DNA from: Acidobacteriaceae bacterium
GTDB lineage: Bacteria > Acidobacteriota > Terriglobia > Terriglobales > Acidobacteriaceae
DNA length: 36,342 nucleotides
Reading direction: 5' to 3'
Assembly: GCA_031296355.1 (NCBI GenBank)
Contig: JARLFX010000230.1
Span: forward strand, 1 to 36,342
Positions 26,379 through 33,921 of this stretch are shown here, one piece after another. The translations under genes and the position numbers were made by a program. Each line of letters begins with the position of its first letter. Within the stretch, counting starts at the first letter, position 1. The notes under the pieces are model-generated. The model was not told the DNA's origin. It saw only the letters and a program-made list of their open reading frames with translations, and did not search any database.

Positions 26379-28154
26379 TTAGAAACTGTGTCCGGCGTGC
26401 AGCAACAGGTGCTCCAGAATGGGGCCAAGTGCGAGCACGGGGAAGAAGGTGAGCGCACCCACGATGAGGATGACGCCGGCCAGCAGCGCAGTGAAGAGCG
26501 GCGTAGTCACAGGGAATGTTCCCGCGGTGGCCGGAACGCTCTTCTTGGTCGCCAGGTTGCCGGCAACAGCCAGCATGGGGATCAACATCAGGAAGCGGCC
26601 AATAAACATCGCGATGCCCAGCGAGGTGTTGTACCAGGGCGTATTGGCGTTCAATCCTGCGAATGCAGAGCCGTTGTTACCCGTGGCCGAGGTATACGCG
26701 TAAAGAATTTCAGAGAGTCCGTGCGGGCCGTGGTTCGCCAGGCTGGACAAGCCGAAGCTGGGCGCGAGAATCGCAATCGCAGAGAAGCCGAGGATCACCA
26801 GCGGGAAGATGAGCAGGTACAGCATCGCCATCTGGATGTCGTAGGCCTCGATTTTTTTGCCGAGATACTCCGGCGTGCGCCCCACCATCAACCCGGCGAT
26901 GAAGACCGAGATGATGACGAAGATGAGCATGCCGTACATGCCTGCGCCTACGCCACCAAAGACAATCTCGCCGAGCATGATGTTGACCAGCGGAACCATG
27001 CCGCCGAGCGGAGTGAAGGAATCGTGCATGGCATTGACTGCGCCACAGCTTGCGTCGGTCGTGGTGCCGGCGAAGATGGCGGAGTTCACTATACCGAAGC
27101 GCGTCTCCTTGCCCTCCATGTTGCCGCCGCTCTGCTGCGCAGAGACGGTTTGGTTGATGCCGTGCAAGAGCGGATTCGGCTGCGCCTCTGCCCAGTAGCA
27201 GGTTGCTACGCCGGCAAACCACAGCACAGACATCGCGGCGAAGACAGCCCAGCCATGCTTCGGCGAACTCGTCATCTGGCCGAGCGTGACCGTCAGGCCA
27301 GCGGGGATCAGGAAGATAGCCAGCATCTCCAGAAGGTTGGTGATGGGCGAAGGATTCTCAAACGGGTGCGCGCTGTTCGCATTGAAGAAGCCGCCGCCGT
27401 TGGTGCCCAGCATCTTGATGGCTTCCTGCGATGCTGTTGGGCCCTGCCCGATGGTTTGGGTCGTGGTCACGGTCGTTACCGGCTTGCCGTCTGTACCGGG
27501 CGCGGTAGTGGTCTGCGTTTCCGTCAGTTTCGCGGTGTCGTACGGGCGCAGATTCTGAATCACGCCCTGCGAGACCAGTACCACGGCCAGGATGGTGGAG
27601 ATCGGCAGCAGCACCCACAGCGTGCCGCGCGTGAGATCGGCCCAGAAGTTGCCCAGCGTCTTCATCTCGCGGCGGGCGATGCCGCGGATGAAGGCGATGG
27701 CCAGCGACAGACCGACGGCGGCAGACCAGAAGTTGTGCGTCGCCAGCCCCACCATCTGCGTGAAGTAGCTCATGGTGGATTCTGGCGTGTACGCCTGCCA
27801 GTTGGTATTCGTCGTGAACGAGATCGCGGTGTTCCACGCCAACGCCGGCGGTACCGCGGCCAGGTGCTGCGGGTTCCACGGCAGATGGAACTGTAAACGC
27901 TCGACCACGTAGGTCATGATGCAGGTGACCGCGCTGAAGAGCAGCATGGCAACCAGGTACTCCGTCCAGCGCATCTCCTCTTCCGGCTTCACGCCGGTCA
28001 GCTTGTACAGCACGCGCTCCACCGGTCCCATGATGGGGTCCATAAAGGTGCGGCGGCGCTCAAAGACCTTGGTCATGTACGAGCCGATGGGCTTCGTCAT
28101 GATGAGAATCAGAAAAAAATAAACAGCAATTTGCAGCCAACCATTGGGAGTCAT
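26379..28154 (-). CDS. kdpA: Potassium-transporting ATPase subunit A (K+ channel-like)
   Basis: The K+-selecting membrane subunit, related to the SKT transporters. At 591 aa it is somewhat longer than E. coli KdpA. The N-terminus ([21 protein letters not shown]) and four pore segments are visible: [35 protein letters not shown], a loop near [16 protein letters not shown], and [16 protein letters not shown] Thr/Gln-rich periplasmic loop ([18 protein letters not shown]) accounts for part of the extra length. The ATG overlaps the kdpF stop by one base (TGATG), implying coupled translation. Confidence 0.97.
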   Translation of the reverse strand: MTPNGWLQIAVYFFLILIMTKPIGSYMTKVFERRRTFMDPIMGPVERVLYKLTGVKPEEEMRWTEYLVAMLLFSAVTCIMTYVVERLQFHLPWNPQHLAAVPPALAWNTAISFTTNTNWQAYTPESTMSYFTQMVGLATHNFWSAAVGLSLAIAFIRGIARREMKTLGNFWADLTRGTLWVLLPISTILAVVLVSQGVIQNLRPYDTAKLTETQTTTAPGTDGKPVTTVTTTQTIGQGPTASQEAIKMLGTNGGGFFNANSAHPFENPSPITNLLEMLAIFLIPAGLTVTLGQMTSSPKHGWAVFAAMSVLWFAGVATCYWAEAQPNPLLHGINQTVSAQQSGGNMEGKETRFGIVNSAIFAGTTTDASCGAVNAMHDSFTPLGGMVPLVNIMLGEIVFGGVGAGMYGMLIFVIISVFIAGLMVGRTPEYLGKKIEAYDIQMAMLYLLIFPLVILGFSAIAILAPSFGLSSLANHGPHGLSEILYAYTSATGNNGSAFAGLNANTPWYNTSLGIAMFIGRFLMLIPMLAVAGNLATKKSVPATAGTFPVTTPLFTALLAGVILIVGALTFFPVLALGPILEHLLLHAGHSF

Positions 28155-28240
28155 CAGAACTTCTCCGGACGAAGCAGTGCGTATACCAGGTAGGCCATCA
28201 GAGCGACGGCGAGTGCGAGGAGGATGATGTTTTCAATCAC
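28154..28240 (-). CDS. kdpF: Potassium-transporting ATPase subunit F
   Basis: A 28-aa single-helix subunit that stabilises KdpABC in the membrane. The translation from GTG 28240 begins with IENIILLALAVALMAYLVYA and ends LLRPEKF, matching KdpF in length, hydrophobicity and the terminal PEKF. The TGA shares its last base with the kdpA ATG, and the start overlaps the end of the upstream 36-aa gene by 8 nt. A strong AGGAGGATGATG-like purine stretch is absent; coupling from the upstream gene probably drives initiation. Confidence 0.9.
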   Translation of the reverse strand: MIENIILLALAVALMAYLVYALLRPEKF

Positions 28241-28343
28241 GGTTTGCCTTCGCTTTCGCGTTCAGGCGATTGCAGGCCTTGGTGTAGGCGTGCCCGATGC
28301 CGAAACAGATCAGCGTAAGAAGAATGTAAGTTGCATCTGCCAT
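28233..28343 (-). CDS. 36-aa single-helix peptide, first gene of the kdp structural operon
   Basis: Starts MADATYILLTLICFGIGHAY and ends in a basic tail with KACNRLNAKAKAN. It has one hydrophobic helix (residues 5-21) and a positive C-terminus. GAGGAA lies 7 nt before the ATG, the best ribosome-binding site in the kdp structural operon. Its stop overlaps the kdpF GTG by 8 nt. I recall similar unnamed peptides upstream of kdpF in other genomes, but no function is known to me. It could be an extra Kdp subunit or a translational leader for kdpF. Confidence 0.75.
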   Translation of the reverse strand: MADATYILLTLICFGIGHAYTKACNRLNAKAKANRD

Positions 28344-28453
28344 GGACGGTTCCTCTGTGTGCTTCAGAAGAGTTGCCATGTCGTGGGGAAGCACGGCACG
28401 GCAACGCTACTGAACCAGTAGAGAGCCCGGGAGCATAGGAAGTCCGTAGGAAA

Positions 28454-28472
28454 GGCGTTAAGAAAGCATAAA
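28454..28472 (-). promoter_or_regulatory. Putative KdpE-binding site upstream of the kdp structural genes
   Basis: The minus strand reads TTTATGCTTTCTTAACGCC, starting 2 nt after the kdpE stop codon. The E. coli KdpE site, as I remember it, is TTTATACTTTTTTTACACC; 15 of 19 positions agree, including both T-rich half-sites. It lies 111 nt before the first structural ORF. TTAACG within it and TATGCT (28437-28432), 18 nt further on, could be the promoter. Confidence 0.6.
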
Positions 28473-28474
28473 GA

Positions 28475-29152
28475 TTACAGGGAAAGCCGGAAACGGTAGC
28501 CGATCCACGGCTCGCTCTCGACGTAACTGGCCGCGCCCGGCGAATCAATTTTCCTGCGCAGCTGCGCTACCAGCACGCGCAGATACTCCGGCTGGTTCTC
28601 ACCTGCATGCCCCCAGATCGACCGCAGAAGCATCTTGTGGGTGAGTGCGCGGCCATGGTTCCGCGCAAAGAGCAGCAGCAGGTCAAATTCCTTCGGCGTC
28701 AGGTGAACCTCGCGCCCCTGTACCACCACGCGGTGGGCGATTGTGTCGATGGCAAAATCCCCTTCCTTGATGCTGGTGGAGGGGGTAGCTTCTTCCACGC
28801 GCCGGCGCAGTTGCACGCGAACGCGTGCCAGCAGCTCCGGCATGCTGAAGGGCTTGGTCACATAATCATCGGCGCCGCTGTCCAGCGCCATCACCTTGTT
28901 CACTTCCTGCTCACGCACAGAAAGCACGATGATGGGCGTATCGCTCAGCTTGCGGATGGCCTGCGTCAATTCCACGCCGTCCATGTTGGGCATGGAGAGG
29001 TCCGTAACCACCAGGTCCGGCTGGTTCTGCTCAAAGAGGCGCAGCGCCTCCGCACCATCCTGCGCCACATCCACCTCGTAGCCGTGGCTTTGCAGTGAAG
29101 TGCGCAGCACGCGCGTAATCTGCCGTTCGTCATCCACGATAAGAATGCGCAT
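28475..29152 (-). CDS. kdpE: Response regulator KdpE (OmpR/PhoB family)
   Basis: A transcription activator of the kdp structural genes. The 225-aa protein has an N-terminal receiver domain (MRILIVDDERQ; phospho-acceptor Asp51 in VVTDLSMPNMDG; switch Ser in IIVLSVRE; Lys in DYVTKPF). Its C-terminal winged-helix DNA-binding domain includes LTPKEFDLLLLFARNHGRALT and ends WIGYRFRLSL. The ATG is 2 bp after the stop of the KdpD N-terminal gene, so both are expressed from one mRNA. Confidence 0.95.
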   Translation of the reverse strand: MRILIVDDERQITRVLRTSLQSHGYEVDVAQDGAEALRLFEQNQPDLVVTDLSMPNMDGVELTQAIRKLSDTPIIVLSVREQEVNKVMALDSGADDYVTKPFSMPELLARVRVQLRRRVEEATPSTSIKEGDFAIDTIAHRVVVQGREVHLTPKEFDLLLLFARNHGRALTHKMLLRSIWGHAGENQPEYLRVLVAQLRRKIDSPGAASYVESEPWIGYRFRLSL

Positions 29153-29154
29153 CG

Positions 29155-30312
29155 TTATCGATCCTCCTGCGTGATGATGTGAAGATCAACGTGTGGGGCC
29201 GCGCTGATAAACTTCTGGATCGCCAGAAAGTACAGATAGCGCTTCAACCCACGCAGCGACGAGCGTCCGAAGATAGCCTGGGTGATGCGGTGCGTTGTGG
29301 CAAACTCCGCCGCCGCGGCGGCCACGCTAGAGCCTTTGAGCAGGACGACCTCTGCATCCAGGTTCCGGGCAAACTGAAAATTGTCTTCCAGCGCACGCTT
29401 TGCTTCCGGCTGCTCATCGCGTTCTGTTTCCATGTGCAGCACGTAGAACTCCGCGTCTAAACCATGCGCCAGCCTCGCTCCACGGGCGATCAAGTCGCGC
29501 GATTTGGGATTCGAGCTGATGCACACCGCAACCTTCTCCGCTACGGCCCAGTGAGCGCCCAGCTGCTTGCGCTTCACGTAATCATCCAGCGTGCGGTCTA
29601 CGGCCCGCGTCACCTGCTGCAAGGCCATCTCGCGCAGGGCAATCAAATTGCCGCGGCGAAAGAAGTTTGCCAGTGCACGCTCGATGCGCTCCTGCGGATA
29701 GATATCTCCGCGGCGCATGCGCGTGGCCAGCGCCTCCGGCGTGAGATCGCTCATCACGATCTCGTCCGCTCGGTCCAGCACCCAGTCCGGCACCGTCTCG
29801 CGCACGGTGATGCCGGTCAGCGCCTGCACCCGCGGCGTCATGCTCTCAATATGTTGAATGTTGACGGTGGTGAGCACGTCAATGCCGGCATCCAGCAGCA
29901 GGAACACGTCTTCGTAGCGCTTGGCGAAGCGGCTGCCCTCGATGTTGGTGTGGGCCAGTTCGTCAATCAACGCCACGCGCGGAGCCCGGGCCAGGATGGC
30001 ATCCACATCCATCTCGGTGAAGATCGCGCCCTTGTACTCCAGATCGCGTACCGGCACCCGTTCCAGCTTCTCTGCGACCTCCGCGGTGCCACTGCGCCCA
30101 TGCGTCTCCACAATGCCGATCACGACATCTTCGCCGCGGCTCTTGCGGCGGATGCCCTCGCTCAGCATGCTGAAGGTTTTGCCCACGCCGGGCGCATAGC
30201 CCAGAAAAACCTTGAAGCGGCCACGCTTCTTTGCCCCGCCGGCAGCCTCTTCCGCCGATTCAGCGGATTCCAGCCAGTCTTCAGGACGTTTTTTAGGTAA
30301 AGAATTCTGCAT
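29155..30312 (-). CDS. kdpD: KdpD N-terminal sensor half (KdpD domain plus USP domain), no kinase
   Basis: A soluble 385-aa protein equal to the cytoplasmic N-terminal part of canonical KdpD (about 900 aa). The KdpD domain has a Walker A motif GYAPGVGKT (residues 38-46) and a Walker B-like VALIDELAHTN. It continues through VNIQHIESM and ends the module at FFRRGNLIALREMALQQ. A universal-stress-protein domain follows (AVCISSNPKSRDLIARGARL, then IFGRSSLRGLKRYLYF). No membrane helix, H-box or ATPase domain is present, and the gene ends cleanly 2 bp before kdpE. Short KdpD proteins are known from cyanobacteria (Anabaena). The missing half is encoded on the other strand. Confidence 0.92.
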   Translation of the reverse strand: MQNSLPKKRPEDWLESAESAEEAAGGAKKRGRFKVFLGYAPGVGKTFSMLSEGIRRKSRGEDVVIGIVETHGRSGTAEVAEKLERVPVRDLEYKGAIFTEMDVDAILARAPRVALIDELAHTNIEGSRFAKRYEDVFLLLDAGIDVLTTVNIQHIESMTPRVQALTGITVRETVPDWVLDRADEIVMSDLTPEALATRMRRGDIYPQERIERALANFFRRGNLIALREMALQQVTRAVDRTLDDYVKRKQLGAHWAVAEKVAVCISSNPKSRDLIARGARLAHGLDAEFYVLHMETERDEQPEAKRALEDNFQFARNLDAEVVLLKGSSVAAAAAEFATTHRITQAIFGRSSLRGLKRYLYFLAIQKFISAAPHVDLHIITQEDR

Positions 30313-30329
30313 CGTCGTAGAATCTCGGT

Positions 30330-31769
30330 GTGAACTTCAAGCGCATCATCACGATGGCCCGTTGGTTCGGCTCAGCAACCCTGCTCGCCGGAATTGTAGT
30401 CCTCTATCGCGCGGTAATACACGTAAATCCTGCAACCGTTGCGCTTACGCTATTGCTGCTGGTGCTCTTTGTGGCAGCAAACTGGGGGCTGCGCTATGCC
30501 ATTGGCACGTCGCTTGCTGCCGCTGCCTGCTACAACTACTTTTTCCTGCCGCCTCTCGGCACGTTTACTATATCTGACCCGCAGAATCTTGTGGCTCTCT
30601 TTGTCTTTCTTATCACATCTGTCTTTGCCAGCCGCATGGCAGAGCGTATCCGCGACGAATCGCGCGACGCGCGCACCCGCCAGGCGGAGCTTGAAGTGCT
30701 CTATCGCCTGAGCCGCGCGCTGCTGCAAACCGATGAGCTGGCACAGCTCACAAACTCCATTCCGGCGGCCATTGCAGAGGCCACGGGCTCCTCTGCCGTG
30801 CTCTTCTACCTGCTGGATGGCGACCGCGTCTATCGTGCCGGGGCAGAGTGGCCGGTGCCGTTGCAGAGCGCCGATCTGCAGCAACTTGCCAACGCCCCGG
30901 ATATCTCCACCACGCCAGACGGTGCGGAAGCGATTGTACCGTTTCGCACCGGTGTACGCCCGCGCGGCGTACTGATTCTGCGGGAAGTCCATCTCTCTCC
31001 TCACACGCTGGAGGCCGTCGGCGGCCTGGTTTCCATCTCGCTGGACCGCTCGCGCGCCATGGAAGAGGTGACGCGCGCAGAAGCGGCCAAAGAGAGCGAA
31101 CGCCTGCGCGGCATGATGCTGGATTCCATCACCCACGAGCTGCGCACGCCGCTCACATCCATCAAAGCATCCGTCACCACGCTGCTCACGCAGCCGTTAC
31201 CGCCAGATTCCACCCGCGACATGCTCACCGTGATTGACGAAGAGAGCGACCGCCTGAACCGCCTGGTGACAGAGGCCGTGGAGATGGCGCAGCTCGACAC
31301 CCAGGAAGTGAAGATGAGCTTCAGCCGGCAGTCGCTCGGCGACATGGTGACGACAGCGATAGAGGCTGGGGCAGCCATGCTCACAGGCCACGAAGTAACC
31401 GTCAGGATTCCCCAGGGACTGCCCGCGGTGAATGCCGATCCCGTGTGGATTCAGAAGCTGTTGGCCAACCTGCTGGAGAATGCTGCGAAGTATTCACAGC
31501 CAGGCACGCCCATCTTTGTGGTGGCGGAAGTACGCGGTGAATTTGTGGCGTGCAGCGTGGCAGATCGCGGCGCCGGCATTGAGCAGATGGAGCAGTCGCT
31601 GATCTTCGACAAGTTCTACCGTTCGCGCAACCGCGCCGCCAACACCTATGGCACCGGCATGGGCCTGGCCATCTGCCGCGCCATCGTAGAAGCTCACCAG
31701 GGAACGATCTCCGTCACCAGCCAGCTGGGTCACGGCTCGGTCTTCACCTTCACGCTTCCTATCGCCTGA
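30330..31769 (+). CDS. KdpD C-terminal half: DUF4118 membrane domain, GAF-like domain, histidine kinase
   Basis: The 479-aa protein supplies what the divergent kdpD gene lacks. Residues 10-105 hold four transmembrane helices of the KdpD/DUF4118 type (YFFLPPLGTFTISDPQNLVAL). A GAF-like domain spans about 125-245. The HisKA H-box is SITHELRTPLTS with His269, and the HATPase motifs are NLLENAAKYS (Asn384), VADRGAGI and GTGMGLAICRAIVEAHQG. The start is GTG 30330, with ATG 30354 as an alternative. No Shine-Dalgarno sequence is visible, and TAGAAT (30318-30323) ends 6 nt before the GTG, so the mRNA may be leaderless. The two starts are 17 bp apart. Confidence 0.9.
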   Translation: MNFKRIITMARWFGSATLLAGIVVLYRAVIHVNPATVALTLLLLVLFVAANWGLRYAIGTSLAAAACYNYFFLPPLGTFTISDPQNLVALFVFLITSVFASRMAERIRDESRDARTRQAELEVLYRLSRALLQTDELAQLTNSIPAAIAEATGSSAVLFYLLDGDRVYRAGAEWPVPLQSADLQQLANAPDISTTPDGAEAIVPFRTGVRPRGVLILREVHLSPHTLEAVGGLVSISLDRSRAMEEVTRAEAAKESERLRGMMLDSITHELRTPLTSIKASVTTLLTQPLPPDSTRDMLTVIDEESDRLNRLVTEAVEMAQLDTQEVKMSFSRQSLGDMVTTAIEAGAAMLTGHEVTVRIPQGLPAVNADPVWIQKLLANLLENAAKYSQPGTPIFVVAEVRGEFVACSVADRGAGIEQMEQSLIFDKFYRSRNRAANTYGTGMGLAICRAIVEAHQGTISVTSQLGHGSVFTFTLPIA

Positions 31770-31772
31770 AAG

Positions 31773-31796
31773 GCGCAGCGCGCGAGGGCGCTGCGC
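31773..31796. terminator. Hairpin between convergent genes, weak terminator candidate
   Basis: A 9-bp GC-rich stem (GCGCAGCGC at 31773-31781, GCGCTGCGC at 31788-31796) has a 6-nt loop. It is placed directly after the kinase stop and touches the stop codon of the convergent zinc-ribbon gene. There is no T-tract on either strand. Confidence 0.4.
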
Positions 31797-32017
31797 TAGC
31801 TGTCTTTGCGGTACAGCATATCGCGCATCACCCGGCGTCGCTCCGCATTAGCCTCTGCCGCCACCTTGCGCTCGGTCGCATCCATGCGCTCTTTGGCCAC
31901 GGGTTCATCCTGCTCGGGCATGCTGCACTCGGGGCAGCGATTGGCAAAGCCGGGCTTATCCGGCCGCAGCTCGAACTCTTCAGAGCACACAACGCAAACT
32001 TTAGTAGGAAATGCCAT
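31796..32017 (-). CDS. Small zinc-ribbon protein
   Basis: A 73-aa protein. The N-terminal half has a four-cysteine zinc ribbon, Cys8-x2-Cys11 and Cys28-x2-Cys31 (VCVVCSEEFELRPDKPGFANRC). The C-terminal half is a charged helix rich in Arg/Glu/Ala (ATERKVAAEANAERRRVMRDM). I know no function for it. There is no Shine-Dalgarno sequence before the ATG. A promoter-like TCGACG-17-TATCAT ends 7 nt before it. Confidence 0.75.
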   Translation of the reverse strand: MAFPTKVCVVCSEEFELRPDKPGFANRCPECSMPEQDEPVAKERMDATERKVAAEANAERRRVMRDMLYRKDS

Positions 32018-32024
32018 TGATTAA

Positions 32025-32053
32025 ATGATACGACGCTTCCGGAAGCTCGTCGA
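32025..32053 (-). promoter_or_regulatory. Candidate promoter of the zinc-ribbon gene
   Basis: On the minus strand TCGACG (32053-32048) and TATCAT (32030-32025) are separated by 17 nt. The -10 ends 7 nt before the ATG, which would make the transcript leaderless. Confidence 0.4.
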
Positions 32054-32116
32054 AATACCTGCGGAAGTTGATCTTCTGCCCTGTCTTCCGTAGGCCATGC
32101 CGGTTTTATTGGCGCA

Positions 32117-32426
32117 TCAATCGGTGTCCATGCTTGCCATATTGACACGCGCATTTTGCACGGCAGACAGGAACCGGCGCGCCCGCTCATAGATGAAGTT
32201 CGTTGCGGTCAATTGATTGACGCCTCCTGATGCAATCAATCGAATTTGCGGCAGCGGAATCTTGAGTGCGCGGATGTACTAATCGCCACCCATCATGGAA
32301 CAAGGAAGTATCTTCACGAAGTCTGCCCCGAACTGCCAGGCGGCAATAACTTCGCTCGGGGTCAGTGCTCCGGGCATCGCGATAATGTCGCTCTTGAATG
32401 CGAACTCCAGAACCTTGGGAACGAGG
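32117..32426 (-). pseudogene. Decayed KDPG aldolase (eda) fragment
   Basis: The minus-strand frame reads KVLEFAFKSDIIAMPGALTP, then SEVIAAWQFGADFVKILPC, SMMGGD-stop-YIRALKIPLPQIRLIASGG, VNQLTATNFI, and then YERARRFLSAVQNARV. These are the family segments MPGALTP, GADFVK-PC, YIRALK and the phosphate-binding SGGVN of 2-dehydro-3-deoxy-6-phosphogluconate aldolase. An in-frame TAG (32279-32281) interrupts it. About 25 residues are missing between the NFI and RARRFL segments, and the N-terminal half, including the active-site Glu and Arg region, is gone. The 5' boundary coincides with the stop codon of the acetylesterase gene. The remaining 32018-32116 holds only the zinc-ribbon promoter. Confidence 0.85.
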
Positions 32427-33203
32427 CTATCGACAGGCCTCATTGTCTACCGGCGGGTTCTGCATCTGGATGTATTTCGCCAATTTCGGCACTATCTTCG
32501 CGAAGTCCTCAGCCACCATTGTGCCGATCATCTGCGATCCCTTCGCGTTGATATGCGCGCGGTCGACCAGCTTCGGATCCGGGTAGTACTTGTTATACGT
32601 ATCTGCCTGCGCCTGCGTCATCGTATCCAAACACGCCGTCGTACGCGCATTCAGATCAATAACCGGGGTATTCGTCTCCGCACCCACCTTGAGCATTGCC
32701 TCAATATAGGCGGCCCAGGGATGCAGCAGCTTGCCATCCTTATATTTGCGCGTCTGCATATCGGTCACCAGTATTGGATGCGCGCCTGCAGCCTGCGCTT
32801 CCGCGATGTCCTTCTTCAGCAACTCGGGGTAGGTGGTCTTTGGATCGGTCTCACGCTCCGGCCCTTTGCCGGGCACATCATTACCCCCAAAGCTGATCAG
32901 AATGTAGGTCGGCTTCAGATCCAGCGCACGCTGCCACCAGCCCTCATTGCGATAGCTTTTCGTGCTGCGTCCGGACTTGCTCATGTTAAAGCACTCAATC
33001 TGACCGGCAAGGTCGTCGCAGAAACCGGATCCCCAGCCCGAGGAGTGACTCACAGTGGAATCGCCGGCGAGCACAATGCGGATCGTATCTGCAATCTTCG
33101 CCGTGTCATCGACCTTTGCAATCTCATTCGGCTTGGACTGCTCTTGCGCAAGGCAAAGAGCCCCACCCAGAGCCAACATTGCAAAAACAAACTTCAACTT
33201 CAT
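32427..33203 (-). CDS. Secreted rhamnogalacturonan acetylesterase-like SGNH hydrolase
   Basis: Probably removes acetyl groups from pectic rhamnogalacturonan or a related polysaccharide, outside the cytoplasm. The 258-aa protein has a signal peptide (MKLKFVFAMLALGGALCLA, then QEQ). SGNH block I is LAGDSTVSHSSGWG with catalytic Ser49, block II is the Gly in NMSKSGRSTKSY, block III is SFGGNDVPG (family members usually have GHND), and the catalytic Asp214/His217 are in DRAHINAKG. AAGGAG lies 8 nt before the ATG. The C-terminal NPPVDNEACR directly abuts the eda pseudogene, so the end may have been altered at that junction. Confidence 0.86.
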   Translation of the reverse strand: MKLKFVFAMLALGGALCLAQEQSKPNEIAKVDDTAKIADTIRIVLAGDSTVSHSSGWGSGFCDDLAGQIECFNMSKSGRSTKSYRNEGWWQRALDLKPTYILISFGGNDVPGKGPERETDPKTTYPELLKKDIAEAQAAGAHPILVTDMQTRKYKDGKLLHPWAAYIEAMLKVGAETNTPVIDLNARTTACLDTMTQAQADTYNKYYPDPKLVDRAHINAKGSQMIGTMVAEDFAKIVPKLAKYIQMQNPPVDNEACR

Positions 33204-33389
33204 GTGGAGCGCTCCTTGGTATTCTTATGCGAAGATTTCTTTCTTCTGAACTTCGGCCTGAATCTGCAGCATGAAGTAGTGGCCACGGGACGCCAAGAAA
33301 TCATCTGGCCGTCACTGGACATAAACCTATCAAAAACCCAATATTTACGCTAGGCTAGGATGTTCCTGGATTTTCCTTGGATGAATAAA

Positions 33390-33465
33390 TGGTGGAGCTA
33401 GACGGGATCGAACCGTCGACCTCACCGTTGCGAACGGTGCGCTCTCCCAGCTGAGCTATAGCCCC
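33390..33465 (-). tRNA. tRNA-Ala (CGC anticodon)
   Basis: Minus-strand cloverleaf: acceptor GGGGCTA/TAGCTCC carries the G3-U70 pair that identifies alanine tRNAs, the D arm is GCTCAGCTGGGAGAGC, the anticodon stem CACCG/CGGTG has loop TTCGCAA (anticodon CGC, reads GCG), and the T arm is GACGG-TTCGATC-CCGTC. The CCA end is encoded (33392-33390). Confidence 0.97.
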
Positions 33466-33518
33466 ATCGGTTGGAGCGCGGCATGCCCTGCGGCACGGCC
33501 CTCTCGATGACGATCTTC

Positions 33519-33547
33519 AGTTTACCAGCACTGCGGAGAATCCTCAA
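33519..33547 (-). promoter_or_regulatory. Promoter of tRNA-Ala
   Basis: On the minus strand TTGAGG (33547-33542) and TAAACT (33524-33519) are separated by exactly 17 nt. The -35 overlaps the stop codon of the small gene upstream. Transcription would begin about 46 nt before the mature tRNA. Confidence 0.6.
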
Positions 33548-33804
33548 TTCCGCGGCGTCACTTCGCCCTGTATCAGCGTTCCCGCCGCCAGTGGCTTGCG
33601 CACAAAGTGCCACACCACCCCCGCAGCATCCGCCTCCACGTTCAGCACCGGGATGGCAATCTCTGCCCCACTGCGCGCCTTTGCCCGCAGCACCCCGATG
33701 TCTCCCGCGCTGAATTCTGTCCGGTTCAGCACCAGCTGCCACAACGATCCGCAGCCGCCCCGTGCAGATTCGTATATCTCCGTGATCTCCGCCTCAAACG
33801 CCAT
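33544..33804 (-). CDS. Small conserved-looking protein downstream of dapB, function unknown
   Basis: I do not recognise the family. With the ATG at 33804 (AGGA 33814-33811, good spacing) it is 86 aa and beta-rich: MAFEAEITEIYESARGGCGSL, WQLVLNRTEF and VVWHFVRKPL. There is no signal peptide or metal motif. The frame is open to a GTG at 33921, directly after the dapB stop; that start would add 39 residues with no ribosome-binding site. It is on the dapB strand, 117 bp after it or abutting it depending on the start. Its stop overlaps the tRNA-Ala promoter. Confidence 0.6.
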   Translation of the reverse strand: MAFEAEITEIYESARGGCGSLWQLVLNRTEFSAGDIGVLRAKARSGAEIAIPVLNVEADAAGVVWHFVRKPLAAGTLIQGEVTPRN

Positions 33805-33921
33805 TCCATCTCCTGCCAGCCCGCCGGGGAATACGGGATACTGCTGCGTCAATCTTGCTAAGAAGCCAACCAATATTGTTCCGCCACGCGAAGCGATTCG
33901 CAGTGCGCGCAGCACCAGCAC

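Noticed and set aside
29155..31769. KdpD broken by a simple inversion artefact or assembly error
   Set aside because: Both halves have intact ends, sensible start codons and complete domains, and each fits its neighbours. An assembly error would be expected to cut within a domain.
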